Source: Vibrio tasmaniensis 1F-187 | Lineage (GTDB): Bacteria > Pseudomonadota > Gammaproteobacteria > Enterobacterales > Vibrionaceae | NCBI RefSeq assembly: GCF_000272405.2 | Contig: NZ_AJZM02000408.1 | Location: forward strand, 1 to 39,069 | Reading direction: 5' to 3' | Length of the DNA stretch: 39,069 nt | Shown: in pieces, positions 17,380-25,816 of the stretch | Layout: each line of letters starts with the position of its first letter | Numbering within the stretch: the stretch's first letter is position 1 | Made by a program: the position numbers and the translations under genes | Notes under the pieces: generated by a model | Seen by the model: the letters and a program-made list of their open reading frames with translations, nothing else | The model's database searches: none | What the model was told of the DNA's origin: nothing

Positions 17380-18672
17380 GTGTATTCAAAAATATTTTCC
17401 TCTCCGTTTGCTGAGCTTTCACCTGTAAAAAAAGCAGCAATTTTAGGACTGCCACTTATTGCAGTGATTAGTGTTGCTTTGCAATATTCACAATCAAATC
17501 TGACGAAAACGATCGATCTTGATTTGCCAGACTCAACTGTTATTGAGTCAATTCTGTCACCTCCTTCTGCTACCGTTATTGAGCCACCGACGTTTGAATA
17601 TCAAATTCAATCAGGTGATAACTTAAGTAGCATCTTCACTCAGCTTGGGTTTTCTTATAACTCGATGATGAGCGTGATGGAAACCGATTTGAACTTCCTT
17701 GCGTTAGACACGCTTCGTCCGGGTAATACATTACGCTTTTGGCGTGACGAAGCGACGGGCAACCTTTCAAAAATGGAACTTCAATTTAGTGTCGCGGACA
17801 AAGTGGTTTATCGACTGCTTGATGATGGCAGCTACGAATTCGAAGATATTTCTATTCCGGGTGAATGGAAGCAGAAACCTCTAGTGGGTGATATTCAAGG
17901 CAGTTTCTCTATGTCAGCGAACAAAGTTGGCCTGAACAGTATTGAGATTGACCATATTGTGACTCTTCTCAAAGATAAACTAAATTTCAGCCGAGACTTA
18001 CGTGCGGGTGATCAGTTTGAAGTGCTTCAAAAAGCGCAATTCGTTGATGGTGTCGCAACCGGGAAACGTGAAATAGAAGCCATCAAGATCATGAACCGTA
18101 ACCGTGTTGTTTCAGCGTACTTACACACTGACGGGCAATATTACGATGCCAATGGTGATAGCTTACAACGCGCTTTCCAACGTTACCCTGTGAGCAGTGG
18201 CTGGCGTCAAAGTTCTCAGTTTAATCCTAAGCGCTTACACCCTGTGACTGGGCGAGTCTCTCCGCATAACGGCACAGATTTCGCGACGCCAATTGGCACA
18301 CCCGTTCAAGCAACAGGTGATGGTAAAGTGATCATGACTCGTAAGCACCCATATGCTGGTAACTATGTGGTGATTCAGCATGGCAGCACATACAAAACAC
18401 GCTACCTACACTTGAGTAAGATCCTCGTTCGTAAAGGACAAACGGTATCTCGTGGTCAGCGTATTGGCTTATCAGGTAAAACGGGCCGAGTGACGGGGGC
18501 GCACTTACATTACGAATTGATCGAACGTGGTCGTCCTGTCAATGCAATGAAAGCGAATATTCCGATGGCCGATTCCGTACCTAAAAAGGAAAAAGCGACA
18601 TTCGTAGCCGCTAGAGATGAAGCCGACAAGCTATTAAAGAAAGCTTTAGAAAAACAATCGAATAATAGCTAG
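17380..18672 (+). CDS. shyA: M23 peptidoglycan DD-endopeptidase, ShyA/MepM-like
   Basis: Zinc endopeptidase that cuts peptidoglycan cross-links for cell elongation. The protein has 430 residues: an N-terminal membrane or signal helix (about 18-36), a LysM-like/OapA domain (about 72-122, YQIQSGDNLSSIFTQLGF), a middle domain and a C-terminal M23 domain. The zinc and catalytic residues are intact: H296 and D300 (HNGTD), and the HxH pair H375/H377 (AHLHYEL). In Vibrio cholerae ShyA, His376 is the catalytic residue used for inactivation, which agrees in position. The neighbouring GGDEF/EAL gene matches the surroundings of shyA as I recall them. The start is GTG with a poor ribosome-binding site. 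MepM would be the E. coli name. Confidence 0.88.
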   Translation: MYSKIFSSPFAELSPVKKAAILGLPLIAVISVALQYSQSNLTKTIDLDLPDSTVIESILSPPSATVIEPPTFEYQIQSGDNLSSIFTQLGFSYNSMMSVMETDLNFLALDTLRPGNTLRFWRDEATGNLSKMELQFSVADKVVYRLLDDGSYEFEDISIPGEWKQKPLVGDIQGSFSMSANKVGLNSIEIDHIVTLLKDKLNFSRDLRAGDQFEVLQKAQFVDGVATGKREIEAIKIMNRNRVVSAYLHTDGQYYDANGDSLQRAFQRYPVSSGWRQSSQFNPKRLHPVTGRVSPHNGTDFATPIGTPVQATGDGKVIMTRKHPYAGNYVVIQHGSTYKTRYLHLSKILVRKGQTVSRGQRIGLSGKTGRVTGAHLHYELIERGRPVNAMKANIPMADSVPKKEKATFVAARDEADKLLKKALEKQSNNS

Positions 18673-18736
18673 CAGCTGACTATATGTCGTCAAGGTAACC
18701 GTTAGCTAGATGGTTGCGAGTAATGATGTAGCCTTT

Positions 18737-18794
18737 AAAGCCGTGAGTGCAGAACTAAATACTTAAATGTTTAGTGATACGCTCGCGGCTTTTT
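18737..18794 (+). terminator. Terminator after shyA
   Basis: A 13-bp outer stem, AAAGCCGTGAGTG with CGCTCGCGGCTTT (two G-T pairs), encloses an inner ACTAAA/TTTAGT stem and is followed by T bases. It also lies just past the convergent GGDEF/EAL gene. Confidence 0.8.
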
Positions 18795-18822
18795 GATTTT
18801 AGGTTGAGGTAGTAAACGGCGT

Positions 18823-20676
18823 TTAGGCTAGAGGTTCTGAGTGAGTGACGTAGCTAACGATAGCTTCTGGTCGCATAGGTGGAGAGTAGAGGTATCCTTG
18901 AATTTTGTCACACCCCATTGCGTGCAGCTTTTCTAATTGCTCAAGCTTCTCTACGCCTTCCGCAACCAATGACACATTGAGTCTGTGTGCCAGTTGAATA
19001 ATCAACCACACAACACTTTCGGATGTTGAGTTTGTCAGCAAGTTTCGAATAAAGGTGGCATCAATTTTAATACAATCGATAGGATAGCTATGAATGTAAT
19101 TTAAGCTTGAGTAACCAGTACCGAAATCATCTAGAGCGATCGTGAACCCTTGCCCCCTTAGAAAGTCGAGTGCTGACTTTGTTTCTTGAGTTGGAGATAA
19201 CAGCACGGTTTCGGTTAGCTCAATGACAAACTCGTTTGCTTTAAAGTGATGCTGTTCAATCGTTCGAGTAAGATAGGAAATATAACGCTTAGAATCGGTA
19301 AGCTCGTGAGCGGAGCAGTTTATTCCAAGCTTAACTTTGTAGCCTAAGCCGCGCTCCAATCTTGTTTTAGCGCGGCATACCAATTCGATGATCCGTTCAC
19401 CCAGTTCCACAATCAACCCTGACTCTTCTGCCACTTGAATGAACTCTACCGGTGAGATATCGCCATGTCTCTTGGTTTTCCAACGAGTGAGCACCTCAAA
19501 GTAACCCCATCGTGTGTCACCTTGATCAACGATCGGCTGCACAACCACGTACATTCCATTGTCATTAGGTGCATGACTGTCTGATATGGAGCTGTCAAGC
19601 TCACTTCGTAAGGCGGCGATTAACTCGGTTTTCCTTTGGTAACGAACCCTTAGGTGAGTGTCGTAACATTGAATGTATGTATCTTGACTATGCTGGCACT
19701 CTTTTAGTGCCAAACTGGTGTTGAAGATGATTTGTTCTACGTCTTTATTATCGCCATCTGACCGGGCAATGCCGATGCTGACGTCGAAATCGATTTTGAT
19801 ATCAACACTAGTGTAACCTTGCTTTATCTTATCCAGTATTTGTTCGCAAACAGCTATTGGGTCTGAATGATAAGTAATGAATGCGAACTCATTGCCAGCC
19901 GTCCGGAACGTCAGGTTGTTGTCGGGCAAGGTTCGGCGCAAGGTCTCTGCAACGAACTGAAGTACCTTATCGCCAATATAATTACCGTGCATATCATTGA
20001 TGGCTTTGAAGCTATTGATGTCGAGCAGAGCGAGCGTGAAGGGAGTGACACTCTGCTGAGTGATCGATTCCAAGGTGTCTGATAAGCAGCTACGGTTTAA
20101 TAGCCCAGTTAGACTATCGTGTGATACTTCGTAGCTGAGTTGATTAACCAGTTGCTCAGAACGGTCGTTGAACCACATTTCACGCAAGGTGTGAATGACG
20201 ATATCTGCGAACAACTGGTGGTGTTTTATCACGTCTTGTTGTTGATCTGTACTCATAGGCGAACTAAAGGTTGAGAAAAGCACACCCATGACTTCGCCAC
20301 TTTGACTGCGTGCTGGGATAGCGATTGAGTTCTGTGAGGTGATTTCCTGTCTAAATGCTGATGTTGGGAGTGACTGAACGATATACTGAGCAAATGAGCA
20401 ATCTGGGTGTTTTTGATTAACGGCTTGTTGGTATATGTGACCATGGCGTGCGTTTATTTTGTCATGCAGTACATGGTCAGAATGGGCAATGACCAAAGGA
20501 ACCATTTGATCGGGGAAGTGCTTTTTCTCAATGATACTGGTGTATTGAGTACCGAAGGTTTGATGCAAAGTAAGCACGGCAGACTCTAAAAGGTCGATAC
20601 CTTCCAATTTGAGTAAGCGCCCAATGCGCTCTGTGTCTATCATGCTATTGCGTGTATGTTGAGTCATAGTCACCAT
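18823..20676 (-). CDS. GGDEF-EAL protein, probable c-di-GMP phosphodiesterase with degenerate GGDEF
   Basis: Cytoplasmic signalling protein of about 617 residues: an N-terminal GAF-like sensory region (about 1-165), a GGDEF domain (about 175-335) and an EAL domain (about 365-610). The GGDEF signature reads AGNEF (about 260-264), so cyclase activity is unlikely. The EAL domain keeps E394 (as EVL), the N of GINCSAHEL, ELTE, DDFGTGYSS, the K of CIKID and AEGVE, so hydrolysis of c-di-GMP is likely. The frame is open to 20775. I place the start near 20676, but 20667 is possible and no site is clearly best. It is convergent with shyA. Confidence 0.88.
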   Translation of the reverse strand: MVTMTQHTRNSMIDTERIGRLLKLEGIDLLESAVLTLHQTFGTQYTSIIEKKHFPDQMVPLVIAHSDHVLHDKINARHGHIYQQAVNQKHPDCSFAQYIVQSLPTSAFRQEITSQNSIAIPARSQSGEVMGVLFSTFSSPMSTDQQQDVIKHHQLFADIVIHTLREMWFNDRSEQLVNQLSYEVSHDSLTGLLNRSCLSDTLESITQQSVTPFTLALLDINSFKAINDMHGNYIGDKVLQFVAETLRRTLPDNNLTFRTAGNEFAFITYHSDPIAVCEQILDKIKQGYTSVDIKIDFDVSIGIARSDGDNKDVEQIIFNTSLALKECQHSQDTYIQCYDTHLRVRYQRKTELIAALRSELDSSISDSHAPNDNGMYVVVQPIVDQGDTRWGYFEVLTRWKTKRHGDISPVEFIQVAEESGLIVELGERIIELVCRAKTRLERGLGYKVKLGINCSAHELTDSKRYISYLTRTIEQHHFKANEFVIELTETVLLSPTQETKSALDFLRGQGFTIALDDFGTGYSSLNYIHSYPIDCIKIDATFIRNLLTNSTSESVVWLIIQLAHRLNVSLVAEGVEKLEQLEKLHAMGCDKIQGYLYSPPMRPEAIVSYVTHSEPLA

Positions 20677-20847
20677 CCGTAGCCAACCAGAATCGTGTGT
20701 AAGCTGTATGTGTATGATCTTGTGTATACGATCTTGTAGCAGCACCGTCTTAAATATTAACAATGCAACTTGCATTAATAATTTTTATGTGCGTCTAGTT
20801 TATTATCGATCGTGTTGTGTGATTTTTCAAATTTAGTGCGATATATT

Positions 20848-21744
20848 TCACAAAATTTGACTATTTCTTTCTTTGTCTAGCCTATCTTTTAGGTGGTCTA
20901 AAAATAGCTTGGTTCGTGTATGTGAGTAGTCAAGCTTAGGGTAGTACGCGTAAACCATCACTTCGTCGGCTGTTATATTTGGTAATACTGGAACCAGTGT
21001 CCCTTGTTTAAGATCCTCTTTGATCATTGCTTTGATGGTTAACAGTACGCCCATTCCTCGCTTCGCGGCATGAAACAAAGCCTCAGGATTGGTGGTCGCA
21101 AAGTTACCGTTCAAAGTGATGCGTTGTCCTTTAGTTAGCGTGACTTCACGAATAGGACGCTCTCCCCATATTAAGGAGTTGTGTTGTTCTAAGTCTTGCT
21201 CGTTGATGGGATAACCATGTTTAGCCAAGTAACTGGGAGCGGCATAAAAGCTGGCTTTGTGTTCAAACAGTGGTGTTTTCTTGAAGCTTAACGAGTTGAG
21301 TTGTTCCAGTTCACGACTGATCACCAGGTCCAAGCCAAGCTCAGGTAATTGACCTGGCGTGGTGGTGATAAGCTGTACTTTAATGTCTGGATACTTTTCT
21401 AAGAAGTCGTCCATGTATTGCACGAGAAACTTAGAACCAACAGCAATGGTTGCGCCAATCTTTAGCAGGCCCGCAGGCGTTTGGTTAACCGATCGAGTTT
21501 CATCAATAATCGATTGCCAATTATCGAGCTGATCCTTGGCTCGCAGATAAAAGAGAGCTCCCGCTTCGGTTTGGCTGATTGAGCGCGTGGTGCGCTTTAA
21601 TAGTTGAGTGCCGATACGTTCTTCTAACCAGTTCACTCTTTTGCTGATCGCTGAGCTGGTGGTATTGAGTTTACGTGCTGCGCCATTGAAGCTGCCTTCT
21701 TCCACCACTTTTACATAACTTTTTACGTTAAGAATCCAATCCAT
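20848..21744 (-). CDS. LysR-family transcriptional regulator
   Basis: LysR-type DNA-binding regulator of 298 residues. The N-terminal winged helix-turn-helix (about 1-60) includes SFNGAARKLNTTSSAISKRVNWLEERIGTQLL, and the effector-binding domain starts at about 90 (LLKIGATIAVGSKFLVQYMDDFLEKYPDIKVQL). AGGAA precedes the ATG. It diverges from an EmrD-like exporter gene across 108 bases, the classic arrangement of a LysR regulator and its target, so it probably controls that transporter. The inducer is unknown. Confidence 0.93.
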   Translation of the reverse strand: MDWILNVKSYVKVVEEGSFNGAARKLNTTSSAISKRVNWLEERIGTQLLKRTTRSISQTEAGALFYLRAKDQLDNWQSIIDETRSVNQTPAGLLKIGATIAVGSKFLVQYMDDFLEKYPDIKVQLITTTPGQLPELGLDLVISRELEQLNSLSFKKTPLFEHKASFYAAPSYLAKHGYPINEQDLEQHNSLIWGERPIREVTLTKGQRITLNGNFATTNPEALFHAAKRGMGVLLTIKAMIKEDLKQGTLVPVLPNITADEVMVYAYYPKLDYSHTRTKLFLDHLKDRLDKERNSQIL

Positions 21745-21773
21745 ATTATTTCCTGTTGGGACTTAATTAAATT

Positions 21774-21800
21774 CCAATTTAGCTAATTATCAATTATTGG
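21774..21800. promoter_or_regulatory. Possible LysR operator in the divergent promoter
   Basis: CCAAT at 21774-21778 and ATTGG at 21796-21800 form a short inverted repeat in an AT-rich region between the LysR and exporter genes. The arms are only five bases, so the site is tentative. Confidence 0.3.
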
Positions 21801-21852
21801 TTTTGAATGTAAACTCATCTGATGAACAAATAACAAACGAATAGGGAATTTT

Positions 21853-23058
21853 TTGAGCCAATCGACCTTTAAAAAAACACCGCTACTCTTAGCCATGATG
21901 ATCATAGCTACAGGACAGGTAGGGGTGAGTATCTATTTACCATCGTTGCCGCTAATTGCTTCAGACTTAAGTGCGACTCAGGTAGATGTACAGCTGCTCG
22001 TTACGCTGTTTCTTGTGGGTTTTGGCTTGTCTCAGCTATTTTATGGGCCGATGTCCGATGCCGTGGGGAGAAGACCTATCTTCTTGTTAGGTCAGGGTGT
22101 TTATTTGATTGGTACTGTTGTTTGTGTTGTTTTTTCCGACAACATGACGGCGTTAGAGGTTGGTCGCTTGTTGCAAGGTCTAGGGGCGGGTAGTGCCTCG
22201 GTTCTTGGGCGAAGTGTGCTGCGCGACAGCTATGATGGCCTTCAACTGACCAAAGCGCTGTCTTATATTTCGGTCACCGCTTCGATCATGCCGATTATTG
22301 CGCCCGTGTTTGGTGGTTGGATCTCATTCCACCTCGGTTGGCAGGCGGTGTTCCTGTTTGTTCTTGTGTATTTACTGGCGATATTCACTCTCGGCTACTT
22401 TGTTCTTCATGAAACTTTACCATACGGAAAGAGCCGCTTTGAAGTCAGTCAAGTGGTCAAGAACTATGGCCGTTTGTTGAGGAATCGCCAAGTGTTGACC
22501 AGTGCCAGTTATAATTGGATGAGTTACATGGCGAGTTTGGTGTCGCTATCACTGTTTCCATTCTTAATGCAAGAGCAATTGGGGCTGACAGCCGCTGAAT
22601 ACGGATCGTTGATGATAGTCCCTTCGGCTGGCTTACTGATTGGTAGCGTGGCTTTGAACTTGCTCAATCGTAGGTTTAGCACTCCGCAATTGATGAGCAT
22701 AGCTATCTTGATTATCTTGGCGTCGGGAACTTGGCTTCTTACTCATGAGTTATCCATCTTTAACTTAGTTTGGGCGTTTACTTGGTTGGCGATAGCGCAA
22801 GGTATCTCGTTCCCTCTATCGATCAGTATGTTGTTAGAACCTCATAAGAAGAAAGCGGGCGCGGTGTCGGCACTGTCAGGTTCAATTCAGATGTGTTTGG
22901 CGGGTTTACTTGGTGGATATCTAGTCGAGAGTTGGGTGACGACTCACCTACAGCTCGGCGTGTTTTATCTGATTATTGGCGCTTGTATGGCTACAGTACT
23001 TTGGTCTTCAACGAGAATGAATAAGAAAGCCACAGCTACCGAAGTTGAGTACAGTTAA
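21853..23058 (+). CDS. Multidrug efflux MFS transporter, EmrD/Bcr-CflA type
   Basis: Proton-driven drug exporter of the inner membrane (12-helix DHA1 family), 401 residues. The loop 2-3 motif is QLFYGPMSDAVGRRPIFLLGQ (about 56-76), motif B is GRLLQGLGAGSASVLGRSVLRDSY and motif C is IMPIIAPVFGGWI, all typical of Bcr/CflA/EmrD proteins. The best match by eye is EmrD. The start is an unusual TTG, supported by AGGGAA at 21843-21848; the next in-frame ATG is 14 codons on, inside the first helix. It is likely controlled by the divergent LysR gene. Confidence 0.9.
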   Translation: MSQSTFKKTPLLLAMMIIATGQVGVSIYLPSLPLIASDLSATQVDVQLLVTLFLVGFGLSQLFYGPMSDAVGRRPIFLLGQGVYLIGTVVCVVFSDNMTALEVGRLLQGLGAGSASVLGRSVLRDSYDGLQLTKALSYISVTASIMPIIAPVFGGWISFHLGWQAVFLFVLVYLLAIFTLGYFVLHETLPYGKSRFEVSQVVKNYGRLLRNRQVLTSASYNWMSYMASLVSLSLFPFLMQEQLGLTAAEYGSLMIVPSAGLLIGSVALNLLNRRFSTPQLMSIAILIILASGTWLLTHELSIFNLVWAFTWLAIAQGISFPLSISMLLEPHKKKAGAVSALSGSIQMCLAGLLGGYLVESWVTTHLQLGVFYLIIGACMATVLWSSTRMNKKATATEVEYS

Positions 23059-23180
23059 GCAGCTGAAATACAGACCAGTTAAACAGCTAGCTCGCTATAG
23101 TTCAGCATACAGTCGTTAATACGTTGTATTTGTATGGATGGTTTTCTACAATACCAGCGTCCATTTAATAGGTAATAAAC

Positions 23181-23531
23181 ATGCAGCAAAATGAATTTGA
23201 AGTACTGGTAAAAGCTATTTGCGCACTAGATGGCCTGCCTCAAGCACTTGAGTTATTGAAATCCAATGAGGATACAGAAGTCGCTGAGGCTGCTGGATCA
23301 CTAACAGGTCAATTTGCGCTAGCTGAAGTTGAAGGCGAAAAGCGTATTTACCACGTGACGCTTCAAGAAAATGAACAAGGCGAAGAGCAAGAGTACATCG
23401 AACACGTGATGAATGAAGGCGATGACTTAATCAAATTTGCAGCTTGGTTCTTTGAAACTATGTTCGAATTAAAGCAAAAAGACACATACCAAATTGCAGG
23501 TAAAACTTACAGACAGCCAAAGCGTAGCTAG
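23181..23531 (+). CDS. Small acidic protein of unknown function
   Basis: I do not recognise a family for this 116-residue protein. It is acidic and looks soluble, with no signal peptide or membrane helix. The N-terminal half is helical in character (FEVLVKAICALDGLPQALELLKS), a strand-like segment follows (KRIYHVTLQENEQGEEQEYIEHV), and the C-terminal part has an aromatic-rich helix (FAAWFFETMFELKQK). A ribosome-binding site AGGT precedes the ATG. It has its own terminator and is not coupled to the exporter gene 122 bases upstream. Confidence 0.8.
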   Translation: MQQNEFEVLVKAICALDGLPQALELLKSNEDTEVAEAAGSLTGQFALAEVEGEKRIYHVTLQENEQGEEQEYIEHVMNEGDDLIKFAAWFFETMFELKQKDTYQIAGKTYRQPKRS

Positions 23532-23612
23532 TTTTCTTGACTGTTTGTTTTATAGGCTATTTTTTCATGTAAGTTGATTTCTAAGCAATTAGGTTTCTAA
23601 AAAACTATTTTT

Positions 23613-23640
23613 AAAGCAGCTCTCTTGAGCTGCTTTTTTT
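23613..23640 (+). terminator. Terminator after the small acidic protein gene
   Basis: AAAGCAGCTC, loop TCTT, GAGCTGCTTT and more T bases. The stem is 10 bp and perfect. Confidence 0.93.
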
Positions 23641-23737
23641 ATGGATGTTTAAATGAAAATTTTAATTGTAACTCAATGGTGAGATTACATTGAAAGTGTG
23701 ATTTAGATCTTGTTTTTGAGCGCTTTAAGTGTAGAAT

Positions 23738-23766
23738 CCGCGCATAAGAAAATCGATTATGTGCGG
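23738..23766 (+). promoter_or_regulatory. Inverted repeat overlapping the ribosome-binding site of the 44-codon ORF
   Basis: CCGCGCATAA (23738-23747) and TTATGTGCGG (23757-23766) can form a 10-bp stem with one G-T pair and a nine-base loop. The last two G bases belong to the GGAG ribosome-binding site at 23765-23768. A plausible promoter is TTGTTT (-35), 16 bases, TAGAAT (-10, 23732-23737). If that start is real, transcription begins inside the repeat and it acts as DNA, an operator. From an upstream start it would be an RNA hairpin. Confidence 0.45.
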
Positions 23767-23774
23767 AGATAAGC

Positions 23775-23909
23775 ATGAATTACGAACTAGGCCACGCATA
23801 CCTTGGTCAAATGGTAGCAAAAAACATGATGCACGAAGCATTGTATGGCAAGCCAAAGCCCAAAAAAGCATCATTCATTAAGCGAATGATGAAGAAAATG
23901 GCGAAATAA
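23775..23909 (+). CDS. Small basic protein, 44 residues, unknown
   Basis: This short frame has an ATG at 23775, GGAG six bases before it, and a TAA at 23907-23909. The product opens MNYELGHAYLGQM, has a His/Met-rich middle and ends in a lysine-rich helix (FIKRMMKKMAK), so it is strongly basic and possibly amphipathic. It is bracketed by a promoter-like sequence and a long hairpin terminator, forming a self-contained transcription unit. I know no family for it. Coding is supported by the signals around it, not by homology. Confidence 0.65.
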   Translation: MNYELGHAYLGQMVAKNMMHEALYGKPKPKKASFIKRMMKKMAK

Positions 23910-23931
23910 GCATTTTCAAAAACGGATTTTA

Positions 23932-23990
23932 AAAAGGCCTTAAACTTACTGGTGTCCAACTATTGGGATTAGTTCAGTTTAAGGCCTTTT
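23932..23990 (+). terminator. Long hairpin, probable terminator of the 44-codon ORF
   Basis: A perfect 15-bp stem, AAAAGGCCTTAAACT (23932-23946) with AGTTTAAGGCCTTTT (23976-23990), encloses a 29-base loop that can itself pair weakly (TCCAA with TTGGGA). The T tract is short (four bases). Confidence 0.75.
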
Positions 23991-24084
23991 GCGTTTTAGC
24001 GATTAATGAAGGTCATCGCTCGTTTTGTTGTGGATGGACACAAAAAACACGGATAAAGCTTCTGACTAATGACTGTTACTGAAT

Positions 24085-24702
24085 TCAGCCTGTTGATTGG
24101 TTGGATAGGTCGACAACATTATTCGGGATGGTATCTAAACCGTTCTCTTTCATCCACGCTTCTAAGTTGTCAGCTCCACCAATGTATTTACCATCAAGCC
24201 AAATCTGAGGAACTGTTACTGGTGTTTTCTCACCAATGTGCGCTTTTACCTCTGGAATCATACGATACAAAGCTGTGCTGTCTTTTACGACATCGTGGTA
24301 TTGGTATTCAACACCCGCTTCATCAAGCATTTTCTTGGCCTTAACGCAGAACGGGCAGGTCGCTTTTCCGTAAACAATGTTGCCTTTTAGGCTGTCTCGT
24401 TTGGTCCATTCTTTAATTACAGATTGAACCAAAACACCGCGATTAAGCGCTTCACCTTGGCTGACGACCTTGCCTTCAACAACAAGAATAGGAGCATGCC
24501 AAGAACCCAGTTTTAGCGGCTCCCACCAGTGAGATAACCAATCTTTCACTTCCAGTTCAACATCGACATCTGATAACTCATTCTCAAAAGTATCCTTAAG
24601 AATGTCTTTGGTAAGGGTGCATTCTCCACATGGGATGTTAACTTTAAATGGACCCCAGCTGCCTGCCCAACGGTATAGTGTAATCTTGACTGGTTTCTTC
24701 AT
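24085..24702 (-). CDS. Two-domain thioredoxin-fold protein with C-terminal glutaredoxin
   Basis: Protein of 205 residues. The N-terminal half (about 1-100) is a thioredoxin-fold-like module with C25-G-E-C28 and the cis-Pro-like WHAPILVVEGKVVSQGEALNRG. The C-terminal half (about 106-190) is a classical glutaredoxin with the active site C116-P-F-C119 and the glutathione-binding TVPQIWLDGKYIGGADNLEAW. It should act as a cytoplasmic glutathione-dependent thiol-disulfide oxidoreductase; there is no signal peptide. The pairing of two redox motifs in one chain is the notable point. It is a single gene 68 bases from the EamA gene on the same strand, with which it may be cotranscribed. Confidence 0.85.
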   Translation of the reverse strand: MKKPVKITLYRWAGSWGPFKVNIPCGECTLTKDILKDTFENELSDVDVELEVKDWLSHWWEPLKLGSWHAPILVVEGKVVSQGEALNRGVLVQSVIKEWTKRDSLKGNIVYGKATCPFCVKAKKMLDEAGVEYQYHDVVKDSTALYRMIPEVKAHIGEKTPVTVPQIWLDGKYIGGADNLEAWMKENGLDTIPNNVVDLSNQSTG

Positions 24703-24770
24703 GCTTACGGCCTCGTTTGAATTCTCTTATCCATATAGAACGGACAGTCGAACTATTTATTTCATCGATC

Positions 24771-25661
24771 CTAAACTTTCTTTATTTTCGCCGGTTTTTT
24801 CGTTTCCCAATGGGTAATAAATGCTACTGACGCAATAATAATAGCAGCCCCTAGCCATAAACGACCCGGTGGAACCCAACTAAATACAATCCAACCCGCT
24901 AGAACATTTAACGGTAATTTCGCGTGGTCAAAAGGTTGCACAAACGAAGCATCAGCAACAGAATAGGCTTTTACAATTGCCCATTGAGCGAGTGCCGTCA
25001 TAACACCGATAACAATCAAGATAGCCCAAATTGTACCGCCGCTTGGAGTCTGCCAATCTGGCGCGGCAAGCAGGATGTTAAATGGTGTGATTAATAGCAG
25101 CAAGTACACCACCATGGTTGAAGGACTGTCTTGCGAAGAGAGTTTTTTCACCATGAGTGAGTAGCATGCCCAGAAGAAAGCGGCGCCAACCGGTAGCAGT
25201 GTTGCCCAGTTAAAGTCTTCTGCCCACGGCTCTAGAATCACCATAGCACCAGCGAAGCCGGCTAAGGTCGCGCCCCAGCGAGCTGCCCCAACTTTCTCTT
25301 TGAGGAAAAGTCCTGAGCCTATGGTTGCAAACAATGGCGACGTCATGAGAAGGGCAATGCCTTGCCAAATAGGTACTGGGTAAGCCAATGCCCATATCCA
25401 AAGTTGAATACCAATAACAGACAAGAAGACACGGAATACGTGCAACTTTAGGTTGTCGGTTTTTAGCGCGCGGCGAATGCCCAGCGTTTTCAGATAAGGA
25501 AGAATAGCGAACAACGCGATGGCGTATTGAATGACGGCAACGGTGGTAGAAGTAAGTCCGAAATGAATGCTAGCGACTTGAGTTAGGCTATTAATAACGG
25601 CAAAGGCTAGGCCTGCGGTTAGCATCCAGCTAGCGCCTTGGATCGGATGGTGTTGTGACAT
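24771..25661 (-). CDS. EamA family (DMT) transporter
   Basis: Inner-membrane protein of 296 residues with ten predicted helices arranged as two EamA repeats (about 8-140 and 150-285). Typical pieces are FATIGSGLFLKEKVGAARWGATLAGFAGAMVILEP in the first repeat and WAIVKAYSVADASFVQPFDHAKLPLNVLAGWIVF in the second. Family members mostly export metabolites such as amino acids; the substrate here is unknown. It lies upstream of the glutaredoxin gene on the same strand. Confidence 0.9.
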   Translation of the reverse strand: MSQHHPIQGASWMLTAGLAFAVINSLTQVASIHFGLTSTTVAVIQYAIALFAILPYLKTLGIRRALKTDNLKLHVFRVFLSVIGIQLWIWALAYPVPIWQGIALLMTSPLFATIGSGLFLKEKVGAARWGATLAGFAGAMVILEPWAEDFNWATLLPVGAAFFWACYSLMVKKLSSQDSPSTMVVYLLLLITPFNILLAAPDWQTPSGGTIWAILIVIGVMTALAQWAIVKAYSVADASFVQPFDHAKLPLNVLAGWIVFSWVPPGRLWLGAAIIIASVAFITHWETKKPAKIKKV

Positions 25662-25760
25662 GATGCTTCTAATTATTTGATGTGGTTCACCTATGATACG
25701 GATTTAGCACCACTTAACCAGAAAAAGCATTGATGAAGTTGGTCAGAATATTTGAATATG

Positions 25761-25789
25761 AAAAAAGGTTGAGCAACCGCCCAACCTTT
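25761..25789 (-). terminator. Intrinsic terminator of the porin gene
   Basis: On the minus strand AAAGGTTG, a ten-base loop, CAACCTTT and further T bases, 28 bases after the porin stop. Confidence 0.88.
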
Positions 25790-25816
25790 CTAGTCTCTAT
25801 CTAAAGTCGATTTAGA

